A stretch of 64,000 nt of DNA, taken from Amycolatopsis sp. DSM 110486 (lineage in GTDB: Bacteria > Actinomycetota > Actinomycetes > Mycobacteriales > Pseudonocardiaceae). Below the pieces are notes generated by a model. It was not told where the DNA came from. It searched no databases and saw only the letters and a program-made list of their open reading frames with translations. The stretch is taken from contig NZ_CP080519.1 of NCBI RefSeq assembly GCF_019468465.1, positions 1,255,001-1,319,000 of the forward strand. The letters are read 5' to 3'. The stretch's first letter is position 1; each line of letters starts with the position of its first letter. The translations under genes were made by a program, and so were the position numbers. Positions 42,410 through 50,721 of this stretch are shown one piece after another.

Positions 42410-43078
42410 CTACAGCCCCGCGTCCTCGGTGACGCCCAGGGCCCGGCGGGTGCTGGACAAATGCACCCGGACCGTCTCGCACGCCCGTTCGCCGTCCCCC
42501 GCGTGAACGGCTTCCGCGATTTCCCGGTGCTCCTCGAGGATCACGTCGAGGCGGTCGCGCGCGCCGTCGCGGCCGTTCACGGTGGACTCGCCGACCATCC
42601 GCATCTGCCGATCGCGCAGCGAGCCGTACACCGAGCCGAGGATCGGGTTCGCGGCCGCGTCGACCAGCACGGTGTGAAACGCGCGATCGGCCTCGAGGAA
42701 CTCGCCGAGGCCGGCCGCCGCCTGCTGCTTGGCCCGCTGCTCTTCCATGCCCGCGAAGACGGCTTCGCGCACCTGCGGCCCCGCGGCCGCGACCTTGCCG
42801 GCCGCGAACTGCTCCAGCACGAGCCGCGCCTCCAGCACCGCGCGGACCTCGTCGGGCGAGACCGGCACGACCAGCGCGCCACGCTGCGGGTACAGCCGCA
42901 GCAGCCCCTCGCCTTCCAGCCGCAGGAACGCCTCGCGCACCGGCGTCCGGGACATGCCCAGCGCCTCGGCGACCTCGCCCTCACTGATCAGCTCGCCGCC
43001 CGGGAACCCGCCGGACAGCACCTGCTCCTTGACGTAGGCGAGCGCACGATCCTTCGCGCCGACGCGCTCGCTCGCCAT
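42410..43078 (-). CDS. GntR/FCD-family regulator (GlcC-like)
   Basis: The 222-residue protein has a GntR winged helix (VAEALGMSRTPVREAFLRLEGEGLL, residues 30-75) and an FCD ligand domain of six helices (AVLEARLVLEQFAAG, FHTVLVDAAANPIL, DVILEEHREIAEAVHAGD). FCD proteins often bind glycolate, lactate or other 2-hydroxyacids, and control by this gene of the glc set is a reasonable inference. ATG at 43078 has GGGGGA upstream. Confidence 0.88.
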   Translation of the reverse strand: MASERVGAKDRALAYVKEQVLSGGFPGGELISEGEVAEALGMSRTPVREAFLRLEGEGLLRLYPQRGALVVPVSPDEVRAVLEARLVLEQFAAGKVAAAGPQVREAVFAGMEEQRAKQQAAAGLGEFLEADRAFHTVLVDAAANPILGSVYGSLRDRQMRMVGESTVNGRDGARDRLDVILEEHREIAEAVHAGDGERACETVRVHLSSTRRALGVTEDAGL

Positions 43079-43127
43079 CGATCCCCCGTGAGGTCGGAAG
43101 AAATTCCAGTCGTATCTTAGCGGCCGG

Positions 43128-44144
43128 TCAGCCCGGGACGAGCGCAGCACGGAAGGTGGTCCGGTAGCTGCCCGCAGTGGTGCCGACCTGGCGTTCGAAG
43201 TGACGACGCAGGGTTTCCGCGGAGCCGAACCCCACCATCGCGGCGATTTCGGAGATGCGGTGCTCGGTGGTTTCGAGCAGCACCTGCGCGCTCGCGACGC
43301 GTTCGCGGTTGATCCAGTCGAACACGGTCATCCCGGTGGCGTGGCGGAATTTCCGCACGAGGCTGCGCTCACTCAGGTGCAGGTGGCCGGCGAGCGAGCT
43401 GAGGGTGAGCGGCTCGTGGAGGTGCTCCCGCAGCCACGCCAGGAACGACCCGAGCGCCGGCTCGCCCGCGATCCGGATGGAGTCCTTCACGAACTGAGCC
43501 TGCGCGCCCGGCCGCCGCGGCGCCATCACCAGCAGCCGGCCGACGTCGCCGGCGTAGGCCTGGCCCAGGTCTTCGGCCAGCAGGTGCAGCGCCAGGTCGG
43601 TGGCCGAGAAGACCCCGCCCGAGGTGTGCACGGGACCGTCGTCGAGGTAGAGGCAGCCGGGTTCGAGGCGGACGTCGGGGAACTCGCGGCGGAACTCCTC
43701 GGTGAACAGCCAGTGCGTGGTCGCGCGGCGTCCGTCCAGCAGCCCGGCGCGAGCCAGCAGGAACGCGCCGCCGCAGAACGACACCAGCCGCGCGCCGTTC
43801 CCGGCCGCGCCACGCAGGGCCGCCAGCACCGGCAGCGGGCGCTCGGCCAGCGGATCGTCGACGCCGGGGACCATCACGGTGTCGGCGGTCAGCAGCGTCG
43901 CCAGCGGCGCGAGCTCGCCGAAGTCCACGCCGGAGGGCAGCACTTGCCGGGGCTGCTCGCCGCACAGCACCACCTCGTAGGCGCTCTCGGCGTCGTCCGT
44001 CAGCTCGACGATCGCGGACATCCGCGGCCCGAAGACCTGGTGCACCACCGCGACCTCGAGCGCCACCGAATCGGGCACCACCAGCACCGCGATCACGTGC
44101 TTGGCGCGGCCACGCGAGGTGACGGGCGTCTTGGCGGGGTGCAC
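43128..44144 (-). CDS. GlxA-family AraC-type regulator (DJ-1/PfpI plus HTH)
   Basis: The 338-residue protein has an N-terminal DJ-1/PfpI domain (GARLVSFCGGAFLLARAGLL with the nucleophile-elbow Cys near residue 125). A C-terminal AraC helix-turn-helix follows (LSSLAGHLHLSERSLVRKF, HRISEIAAMVGFGSAETLRRHF). The GTG at 44144 is 6 bp after TACCGT (44156-44151), so the message may be leaderless. A 20-bp dyad at 44164-44183 precedes it and also occurs at the MarR locus at 52314-52367. Confidence 0.9.
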   Translation of the reverse strand: MHPAKTPVTSRGRAKHVIAVLVVPDSVALEVAVVHQVFGPRMSAIVELTDDAESAYEVVLCGEQPRQVLPSGVDFGELAPLATLLTADTVMVPGVDDPLAERPLPVLAALRGAAGNGARLVSFCGGAFLLARAGLLDGRRATTHWLFTEEFRREFPDVRLEPGCLYLDDGPVHTSGGVFSATDLALHLLAEDLGQAYAGDVGRLLVMAPRRPGAQAQFVKDSIRIAGEPALGSFLAWLREHLHEPLTLSSLAGHLHLSERSLVRKFRHATGMTVFDWINRERVASAQVLLETTEHRISEIAAMVGFGSAETLRRHFERQVGTTAGSYRTTFRAALVPG

Positions 44145-44163
44145 GAGTTCACGGTAGCGAGCG

Positions 44164-44183
44164 TGACTTGAACATTCAAGTCA
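44164..44183. promoter_or_regulatory. 20-bp dyad operator TGACTTGAA-CA-TTCAAGTCA
   Basis: Two perfect 9-bp arms flank a CA centre, just upstream of the AraC-type gene (-10 at 44156-44151). Near-identical sites lie at 52314-52333 and 52350-52367 beside the MarR gene. Confidence 0.7.
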
Positions 44184-44222
44184 TTACCGTCACAGTTCAC
44201 CGGGGTCGTTCCGCACGACGAA

Positions 44223-44534
44223 TCAGCTCTCGGTGCCGAAGGCGCTGCCCAGGACGCCTGACCGCAGTTCGGCGAGTACGACATCGGCGGTCTCAGCCGG
44301 CAACTCGGGCTTCGCGCCCGTGCCGCTCGCGACTACGACTGTGGCGACGTGGTGCAGTTTCACGTTCGTGTGCTGCGAGACTTCGCGCAGGGCCTCGAAA
44401 GCCTCGTCCTCGGTCCAGCTCCGCACCAGCATGAGCATGCCCTTGGCCTGCTCGATCACCGGGCGCGTCGCGAGCGCCGCCTCCAGCTGCTCAACCTTGG
44501 CAGCCTGCCCCACCGGCTCCCGATCAGAACTCAC
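44223..44534 (-). CDS. ANTAR-domain protein
   Basis: The 103-residue protein is nearly only an ANTAR domain (ALATRPVIEQAKGMLMLVRSWTEDEAFEALREVSQHTNVKLHHVA). ANTAR domains bind paired RNA stem-loops and act as antiterminators. There is no receiver or GAF domain, so its signal must come from a partner. GTG at 44534 has no strong ribosome site. An HATPase gene lies 59 bp upstream in the same direction. Confidence 0.85.
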   Translation of the reverse strand: MSSDREPVGQAAKVEQLEAALATRPVIEQAKGMLMLVRSWTEDEAFEALREVSQHTNVKLHHVATVVVASGTGAKPELPAETADVVLAELRSGVLGSAFGTES

Positions 44535-44593
44535 GGCAAAATTCCACCACAAGATGGTGGGACCACACCACTTCCGGCCGCCGCCGGTCACCC

Positions 44594-45040
44594 TCACGAA
44601 CCGGTGCCGGTGCCCGACCCCAGCCCGAGCTCGGCCCACACGGTCTTGCCGGTCGCCGTGACGTGCTGACCCCACGCCACACACAGCGCGGCGATGAGGT
44701 GCAGTCCGCGGCCACCCTCGTTGTCCGGCGGCCGCGGCGCCGCGCGGACCGGGGTGCTGTCGTCGACCTCGACGCGGACCAGGCCGGGCAACCGCAGCAG
44801 GCGCACGCACTGCGGCGGCCCGCCGTGGGAGAGCGCGTTGGTGGCCAGCTCGTCGACCACCTGCACGACGTCGATCAGCACGTCGGCATCGACGTCGAGC
44901 AGGTGCTCGCGCGTCCAGCACCGCACCTGGTGCAGCTCACCGCCGGCGCCGGTCAGCGGCAGCGCCGTCATCGCCGCGTCCGGCTCGAGCGCACGGGACA
45001 GTCCACCAGCGGTCAGCGCTCCTTCTCCGAACTTCGGCAT
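44594..45040 (-). CDS. RsbW/SpoIIAB-like HATPase (anti-sigma or sensor kinase-like)
   Basis: The 148-residue protein has an HATPase_c fold: N-box VDELATNALSHGG, G1 VEVDDST and G2 NEGGRGLHLIAA. It matches the small RsbW-like ATPases of actinomycetes, which phosphorylate or hold anti-sigma antagonists. ATG at 45040 follows GGACG. It is followed by the ANTAR gene. Confidence 0.85.
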   Translation of the reverse strand: MPKFGEGALTAGGLSRALEPDAAMTALPLTGAGGELHQVRCWTREHLLDVDADVLIDVVQVVDELATNALSHGGPPQCVRLLRLPGLVRVEVDDSTPVRAAPRPPDNEGGRGLHLIAALCVAWGQHVTATGKTVWAELGLGSGTGTGS

Positions 45041-45274
45041 GATCCAACGTCCTCATACCCCGATCCGCAGGAGTTGAAGCATCGCCAGGCCGGAGCGCCC
45101 TTCGGCGCCCGTCACCGGTCGTTGGTGATGGCGGTGTCCGCCCGGTGACGCCGAATGGTCGAAAACGAACGCAAGAGGATGGGCTCCCACCACGCCTAGG
45201 CCGCCCACTCGTTCTCCGCGCAGAGCAAAGCCACCAGACTCCCTCGGCGAGCCCGGTGGATCCACTGTGGATCA
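45041..45274. other. 234-bp region, no gene seen
   Basis: No open frame with coding character was found on either strand between the HATPase start and the lipoprotein-tail remnant. Only weak short repeats (CACCGGTC and CGGTG near 45112-45150) are present. Confidence 0.35.
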
Positions 45275-45454
45275 TCAGCTCTTGCTGGTCCCCGGCGTGG
45301 CGTTCTTCGTGGGAATGTTGCCGCAGAGGATCTTGGCGCCGTTCACGGTCATGTTGTCACCAATGCCCTCGATCTTCACCGGGCCGCCGGCGGTGTTCAG
45401 CGACATCACCGAGCCGGCTGACGCGAGGCCCTGGACGTCGTACCGCTTGCCGCA
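45275..45454 (-). pseudogene. C-terminal remnant of a secreted-type protein
   Basis: The minus strand reads CGKRYDVQGLASAGSVMSLN then GGPVKIEGIGDNMTVNGAKI and ends KNATPGTSKS. This resembles the C-terminal beta-rich region of a DUF3060-type secreted protein. A stop occurs immediately upstream in frame, so the N-terminal part is lost or frameshifted. An internal ATG at 45406 could give at most 43 residues. Confidence 0.4.
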
Positions 45455-45587
45455 CTCTCAGCCGAAGCCCTCATCGCCTCAACGAATGCCGCCACGCCGC
45501 TGCCCGCCGCGACGACAGCCCTCGCCCCGGTGTGATCCCCATCGCGACCAGCCGACCAGCGGCGCCAGGACAGTAGGGTCGACCGCC

Positions 45588-46967
45588 ATGGGGTTTCGGC
45601 GGGGGTTGGCGCTGCTGGTGGCCGCCACGTTCTTCATGGAGATCGTCGACGCCACGATCATCGCGCCCGCGGCGCCGCTCATGGCGGCCGACCTCGGGGT
45701 GAGCTCGGTGGACGTCAACGTGACCATCACGGCCTACGTCCTCACCCTCGGCGTCCTCATTCCGATCAGCGGCTGGCTCACCGATCGCTTCGGCGCGCGC
45801 CGCGTGTTCGCAACCGCACTGATCCTGTTCACACTTTCATCATTGGCGTGCGCACTCGCACCAAACCTTGTGCTGCTGACAACAGCGCGAGTGGTGCAGG
45901 GCGTCGGCGGCGCGATGATGGTGCCCGTCGGCCGGCTGGTGGTCCTGCGCGCCACACCTAAGAAAGACCTGGTCAAAGCGGTCGCCTACCTGACGTGGCC
46001 CGCGTTGCTCGCGCCCGTGGTGGCGCCGGTCGTCGGCGGGTTGCTGGCGCAGTACGCATCGTGGCGGTGGATCTTCGTGATCAACCTGCCCCTGGGCATC
46101 GCCGCGCTGGCCGTGGCGTGGGCGATCGTGCCGGACCTGCGCGCGGAGCGGCCCGCGCAGTTCGACCGGGTCGGGTTCGGGTGGGTGGCCGTCGGCACCG
46201 CAGCGCTGGTCGTCGCGCTTGAAGGTCTCGGCTCGGGCTTCGGCCCGGCAACGGCCGTGGCGCTGATCGTGGCCGTCGTCGGCCTCGGCTGGGCGATCCG
46301 GCACCTGCTGCGCGCACCGAATCCCCTGCTCGACCTGCGGATCCTCCGCATCGCGACCTACCGCATCACCGCCGCCACGGGCTCCGTCTACCGCGGCGTG
46401 ATCACTGCCATCCCCTTCGTCCTCCCGCTGCTCTTCCAGCTCGGCTTCGGCTGGAGCCCCGCCCGCGCCGGCCTGGTGGTCATCGCGCTGTTCGTCGGCA
46501 ACGTCGGCATCAAACCCGCCACCACCCCGCTCATGCGCCGCTTCGGCATCCGCACGGTGCTGCTCGCGTCGATCCTCGTCGGCGCCGCCTGCCTCGTCGG
46601 CCTGGCCTTCGTGCGGGCCGACACCCCGTTACCCGTGCTGCTCGCCCTGCTCCTCATCAGCGGAATCTCCCGCTCCACCGGCTTCACTGCCTACAACAGC
46701 GTCGCCTTCGCCGACGTCGACGAGCCCCTGATGAACCACGCCAACACCCTGCTCTCGACCCTGCAGGAACTCGGCGCGGGCCTGGGCGTGGCCTTCGGCG
46801 CACTGCTCATCCGCGCCGGCGGCCTGGTCGCCACCGACGCGCCCGGCCCGTTCCGCGTGGCAATGGCGCTGCTGGCCGTCCTGCTGGCGATCCCGCTCGT
46901 CGCCGCGATCCGGTTGCCCCACACCGCCGGCAACGCCGTCACCGGGCGCGAATCCCGGCGAGGATGA
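45588..46967 (+). CDS. MFS drug exporter, DHA2 type
   Basis: The 459-residue protein is a 14-helix MFS antiporter: start FFMEIVDATIIAPAAPLMAA, motif A LTDRFGARRV, and motif C-like ALLAPVVAPVVGGLLAQYAS, then WRWIFVINLPLGI. ATG at 45588 is 8 bp after TAGGGT (45574-45579), so the message is probably leaderless. Its end overlaps the TetR gene end by 29 bp on the opposite strand. With the TetR and flavin monooxygenase it looks like a resistance set. Confidence 0.9.
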   Translation: MGFRRGLALLVAATFFMEIVDATIIAPAAPLMAADLGVSSVDVNVTITAYVLTLGVLIPISGWLTDRFGARRVFATALILFTLSSLACALAPNLVLLTTARVVQGVGGAMMVPVGRLVVLRATPKKDLVKAVAYLTWPALLAPVVAPVVGGLLAQYASWRWIFVINLPLGIAALAVAWAIVPDLRAERPAQFDRVGFGWVAVGTAALVVALEGLGSGFGPATAVALIVAVVGLGWAIRHLLRAPNPLLDLRILRIATYRITAATGSVYRGVITAIPFVLPLLFQLGFGWSPARAGLVVIALFVGNVGIKPATTPLMRRFGIRTVLLASILVGAACLVGLAFVRADTPLPVLLALLLISGISRSTGFTAYNSVAFADVDEPLMNHANTLLSTLQELGAGLGVAFGALLIRAGGLVATDAPGPFRVAMALLAVLLAIPLVAAIRLPHTAGNAVTGRESRRG

Positions 46968-47622
46968 GGTCGATTCCGGTCAGGAACTGCTCGCGGTCGT
47001 CGTGTTCACGCGCCTGGCGGGCGACGGCCCGGGTGAAGGGGTAGTCGTCCGGGTCGAGCTCTTCCCAGGCCGCCGACACCGCGTCGAGGAACTCCTCCCG
47101 GTCCGCCACTGACCCGGCGACGCGGGCGTTCGAAGCGTTCTGCGCGGCGGAGCCGAGGATGTAGTGCATCAGCGCCGACGCCACGGTGAACCAGCTGTCC
47201 TCAGGCACGCCCAGCGCGCCGACGTGCCGGCCGATGCCTTCGAAGATCCGCAGCGGCACCGACTTCGTCGGACCGTGCGACAGCTGCAGCGACACCTGCG
47301 TGGCGAGCCACGGGTGCTCGGCGATCGCGTTGAACAGGCCCAGCGCGACCGCGCGGATCTCCTCCCGCGGTGACCCCACGGCTTCGGTCGGCTCGGCCAG
47401 CGCGGCGGCGACCACGGCATCGGTCGCGGCCTCGAGCAGCTCGCCCTTGTTCGCCACGTGCCAGTAGATCGCCCCGGGCCCGGTGGCGAGGTGCTCGCTC
47501 AGGGCCCGGAACGTCAGCCCGCCCTCGCCGGACGCGTCGAGCAGCTCGACGGCGGCCTCGGTGATGCGCTCGCGGGAGAGCGCCTCTGTACGCCGCTGAG
47601 CTCGGCGGGTCCGCGCAACCAT
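46939..47622 (-). CDS. TetR-family regulator
   Basis: The 227-residue protein has a TetR helix-turn-helix (ITEAAVELLDASGEGGLTFRALSEHLATGPGAIYWHVANK, residues 19-60) and a long helical C-terminus typical of TetR_C drug sensors. ATG at 47622 is used because the open frame further upstream runs through the operator at 47642-47675. It is divergent from the flavin monooxygenase and its end overlaps that of the MFS exporter, so it probably represses both. Confidence 0.9.
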   Translation of the reverse strand: MVARTRRAQRRTEALSRERITEAAVELLDASGEGGLTFRALSEHLATGPGAIYWHVANKGELLEAATDAVVAAALAEPTEAVGSPREEIRAVALGLFNAIAEHPWLATQVSLQLSHGPTKSVPLRIFEGIGRHVGALGVPEDSWFTVASALMHYILGSAAQNASNARVAGSVADREEFLDAVSAAWEELDPDDYPFTRAVARQAREHDDREQFLTGIDLILAGIRAR

Positions 47623-47641
47623 ACGTCCATCTTGACACATC

Positions 47642-47675
47642 TGGAATCTCGTTCCAACATTGGAACGACATTCCA
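47642..47675. promoter_or_regulatory. 34-bp TetR operator
   Basis: TGGAATCTCGTTCCAA and TTGGAACGACATTCCA pair at 15 of 16 positions around a CA centre, between the divergent TetR (47622) and monooxygenase (47697) starts. It is large and nearly perfect, as in TetR operators that control both directions. Confidence 0.75.
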
Positions 47676-47696
47676 TAGCGCTTCGGAGGAGTCATC

Positions 47697-48818
47697 TTGA
47701 ACACCGTCACGATCATCGGCGCCGGCCTCGGCGGCCTCACCCTCGCCCGCGTGCTGCACGTCCACGGCATCCCGGCCACGGTCTACGAAGCCGAGGACTC
47801 CCCGTCGTCCCGCGCACAGGGCGGCATGCTCGACATCCACGACTACAACGGCCAGATCGCCATCGAAGCCGCCGAACTCTCCGACGAGTTCCGCGGCCTG
47901 ATCCTCGAGGGTCGCCAGCAAATGCGGGTCCTCGATCCCGACGGGACCGTCCTGCTCGACCAAGCCGACGACGGCACCGGAGGCCGACCCGAAGTCCAAC
48001 GCGGGGAGCTGCGGCAGCTGCTGCTCGACTCGCTCCCCGCCGGCACCGTCCGCTGGGGCGCCAAGGTCGCCGACGCCCGCCCTGTGGGTGAGGCTCGCCA
48101 CGAGGTGACCTTCACCGACGGCAGCGTTGTCGCGACTGACCTGCTGGTCGGCGCGGACGGCGCGTGGTCCCGCGTGCGACCGTTGCTGTCGGGTGCGGTC
48201 CCCGAGTACGCCGGCACCTCGTTCGTCGAGGTCTACCTCTACAACGCAGACACCCGCCACCCGGCGGCCGCGAAAGCTGTCGGCGGCGGATCACTCATCG
48301 CACCGGCACCCGGCCGCGAAATCCAGGCGCACCGGGAAAGCGGCGACACGCTGCACACCTACGTCGTCCTCACCCGGTCACAGGAATGGTTCGCCGCCAT
48401 CGACTTCACCGACGCCGACGCGACGGCCGCGCGCATCGCCCGGGAATTCGACGGCTGGGCCCCGGAACTCACCGCCCTCATCACCGACGGCGACACCGCA
48501 CCCTTGCTACGCCCTCACTTCACACTGCCCCTCGACCACCGCTGGGACCGCGCGCCGGGCGTCACCCTCGTCGGCGACGCCGCCCACCTCATGCCGCCCA
48601 ACGGCGAAGGCGCCAACCTCGCCATGCTCGACGCAGCCCGGCTCGGCCAAGCGCTCGCCGCCCACCCGGACAACGTCGAGACAGCCCTGTCCGAATACGA
48701 ACAGGAAATGTTCCCCCGCAGTCAGGCGGTCGCAGTCGAGGGCGTCGAGATGCAGGAGCTCTTCGCGGGCAGCAACTCGGCCCGCGATCTCGTGGCCATG
48801 TTCACGGGCGCCGAGTGA
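47697..48818 (+). CDS. TetX-like FAD-dependent monooxygenase
   Basis: The 373-residue protein has the FAD motif VTIIGAGLGGLTLARVLHVH at the N-terminus, the second motif DLLVGADGAWSRVRPLL, and the GDAAHLMPPNGEGANLAMLD motif near residue 300. Length and GEGANLAMLD match the TetX/aromatic hydroxylase branch. It may inactivate an antibiotic or hydroxylate an aromatic. The start is TTG at 47697, an unusual codon but 7 bp after GGAGGA (47684-47689). It lies next to a TetR operator and opposite the TetR. Confidence 0.88.
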   Translation: MNTVTIIGAGLGGLTLARVLHVHGIPATVYEAEDSPSSRAQGGMLDIHDYNGQIAIEAAELSDEFRGLILEGRQQMRVLDPDGTVLLDQADDGTGGRPEVQRGELRQLLLDSLPAGTVRWGAKVADARPVGEARHEVTFTDGSVVATDLLVGADGAWSRVRPLLSGAVPEYAGTSFVEVYLYNADTRHPAAAKAVGGGSLIAPAPGREIQAHRESGDTLHTYVVLTRSQEWFAAIDFTDADATAARIAREFDGWAPELTALITDGDTAPLLRPHFTLPLDHRWDRAPGVTLVGDAAHLMPPNGEGANLAMLDAARLGQALAAHPDNVETALSEYEQEMFPRSQAVAVEGVEMQELFAGSNSARDLVAMFTGAE

Positions 48819-48826
48819 GCGGCAAC

Positions 48827-48886
48827 GGTTCCGCCGGCTTTACCGCCGCGGCACACCAAAGCCGCAGCCGAGCCGCCGGCGGAACC
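48827..48886. terminator. Complex stem-loop terminator after the monooxygenase
   Basis: GGTTCCGCCGGC (48827-48838) pairs with GCCGGCGGAACC (48875-48886). Inside, GGCTTT (48836-48841) can pair with AAAGCC (48858-48863). It lies between convergent genes and can end both messages. The rest of 48887-49012 shows no gene. Confidence 0.65.
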
Positions 48887-49012
48887 GGCGCCAACACCGT
48901 CCGCGTGGTCTCGGTATCAGCAGCACCCGGCGTTTCCGGACAATTTGACCGAAGACAAACCGGCCAACGCGACGCGGCAAGCACCGGCCGCGTCGGCTCG
49001 CGGAGGCGGCGT

Positions 49013-49687
49013 CTAACGTGAGTCTGCCACCGGCCGCTCGCTGAGAGCACGACCGCGTTCCGACTCCGGGAACCGCTCCAGCATCGCCCGCAGCTCGACG
49101 GCCTCGACGTTCGCCCCGAAGGTCTCCGCGCCCGGCTCCAGCCGCACACCTTCGGCCAGACCGCCGGCCGGCACGGGATCGAAGCCGAGCGCATCGACCA
49201 CAGTGGACACTTCCGCCACGGCCGCGGGGTCGTCGCCGACGAGGGCGATGGCCTTGCGGCCGGGCGTCCCGGCGGGGCGGGCCTCGTCTTCCAGGTCGTG
49301 GTAACCCATGTGGTTGAACGCCTTCACAACGCGCGCGCCGGGCAGGAACTTCTGCACCGTCTCGCTCGTGGAGACCTCCAGGTCGGCGCGGTGACCGTCC
49401 ACTTCCCACCAGTAGTTCATGGCGTCGATCACGAGCTTGCCGTCCAGCTCCGCCGCCGGGATGCTGCGGTACTTGCCCAGCGGCAGCGCCAGGATCACGA
49501 CGTCGGCCGAAGCGGCGTCGGCCGGCGTCGTGGCGACGGCGCCCGGCGCGAGGACTTCCACGGTGAGCGCGATCTTCTCCGGCGCGCCCGAGCCGGCGAT
49601 GAGCACGCGGTAGCCGGCCGCCACTGCGAGCCGCGCGAGGACGGTGCCGACTTTGCCCGCGCCGAGGATGCCCAGCGTCTCCGTCAT
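49013..49687 (-). CDS. NADPH-dependent F420 reductase-like protein
   Basis: The 224-residue protein has the N-terminal Rossmann motif [19 protein letters not shown] and [23 protein letters not shown] and [13 protein letters not shown] segments, as in coenzyme F420:NADP reductases and related NADP-binding proteins. It overlaps the upstream LLM gene by 4 bp (ATGA), so the two are coupled. A role in supplying reduced F420 to the LLM enzymes is inferred. Confidence 0.85.
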   Translation of the reverse strand: MTETLGILGAGKVGTVLARLAVAAGYRVLIAGSGAPEKIALTVEVLAPGAVATTPADAASADVVILALPLGKYRSIPAAELDGKLVIDAMNYWWEVDGHRADLEVSTSETVQKFLPGARVVKAFNHMGYHDLEDEARPAGTPGRKAIALVGDDPAAVAEVSTVVDALGFDPVPAGGLAEGVRLEPGAETFGANVEAVELRAMLERFPESERGRALSERPVADSR

Positions 49688-50721
49688 TTCCCCTCCGCCA
49701 GCAGGTCCCGCACCATCGGGATCACCTTCGTGCCGTACAGCTCCACCGCGTGCATGCGCGCGCTCGCCGGCTGCGAACCGCTGGAGTAGATGAGGTCGAA
49801 CCGGCCGACGTCGAGGTCTTTCACCGCGCCGGCGATCTTGCGCGCGACTGTTTCCGGCGAGCCGATGTACATCGAGCCGTGCTCGATTTCGCTGTCGTAC
49901 TCGGCGCGCTGGATCGGCGGCCAGCCGCGCAGCCGGCCGATGCGGTCGCGGATCACGCGGTAGCGCGGCCAGAACAGTTCACGCGCTTCCTCGTCGGTGT
50001 CGGCGATGAAGCCGGGCGAGTGCATGCCGACGGGGTGCGCGGTCGTGCCGAATTCGGCGGCGGCGCGGCGGTAGAGGTCCACGTACGGTGCGAACCGCTT
50101 CGCCGGCCCGCCGATGATCGCGAGCATCAGCGGCAGCCCGTAGTGGGCGGTGCGGATCACCGACTGCGGCGAGCCTCCGACGCCGACCCAGGTCGTCAGG
50201 CGACCCGACTCCGTCTTGGGGAAGACGTCAGCCGCGTCCAGCGCCGGACGCAGTGAACCACTCCACGTCACGGGCTTCTCGTCGAGCAACTGAACGAACA
50301 GGTCGATTTTCTCTTCGAACAACTTGTCGTAGTCGGAGAGGTCATATCCGAACAGCGGGAACGACTCCGTGAACGAACCACGTCCGAGAATGATCTCCGC
50401 GCGGCCGTTGGAGAGTGCGTCGACGGTCGCGAAACGTTGGAAAACGCGCACGGGATCGTCGGAACTCAACACGGTCACCCCCGACGACAGGTGGATCCGC
50501 GACGTGCGCGTGGCGATGCCAGCCAGCACCGTCTCCGGGGTAGTGATCGAGTACTCCGGCCGGTGGTGCTCACCGAGCGCGATCACGTCCACGCCGATCT
50601 CGTCGGCGAGCACGGCCTCGTCGAGCACGTGCCGGATCGCCGCGGCGTAGGACATCGGCGTGCCGGAGTCGTCCTCCGGGACGTCGCCGAAGGTGTCGAG
50701 GCCGAAAACCAAGTCAGACAT
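49684..50721 (-). CDS. LLM-class flavin/F420-dependent oxidoreductase
   Basis: The 345-residue protein has the luciferase-like monooxygenase fold: [16 protein letters not shown] start, [23 protein letters not shown] near residue 45, and [23 protein letters not shown]. It is a paralogue of the gene upstream (51766-50714), with which it overlaps by 8 bp. The MarR gene and FMN reductase beside it and the F420 reductase downstream suggest one redox set. The cofactor, FMN or F420, cannot be told by eye. Confidence 0.88.
   Translation of the reverse strand: MSDLVFGLDTFGDVPEDDSGTPMSYAAAIRHVLDEAVLADEIGVDVIALGEHHRPEYSITTPETVLAGIATRTSRIHLSSGVTVLSSDDPVRVFQRFATVDALSNGRAEIILGRGSFTESFPLFGYDLSDYDKLFEEKIDLFVQLLDEKPVTWSGSLRPALDAADVFPKTESGRLTTWVGVGGSPQSVIRTAHYGLPLMLAIIGGPAKRFAPYVDLYRRAAAEFGTTAHPVGMHSPGFIADTDEEARELFWPRYRVIRDRIGRLRGWPPIQRAEYDSEIEHGSMYIGSPETVARKIAGAVKDLDVGRFDLIYSSGSQPASARMHAVELYGTKVIPMVRDLLAEGK

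Noticed and set aside
47623..47676. Upstream start for the TetR regulator
   Set aside because: It would place coding sequence across its own operator; ATG at 47622 is preferred.
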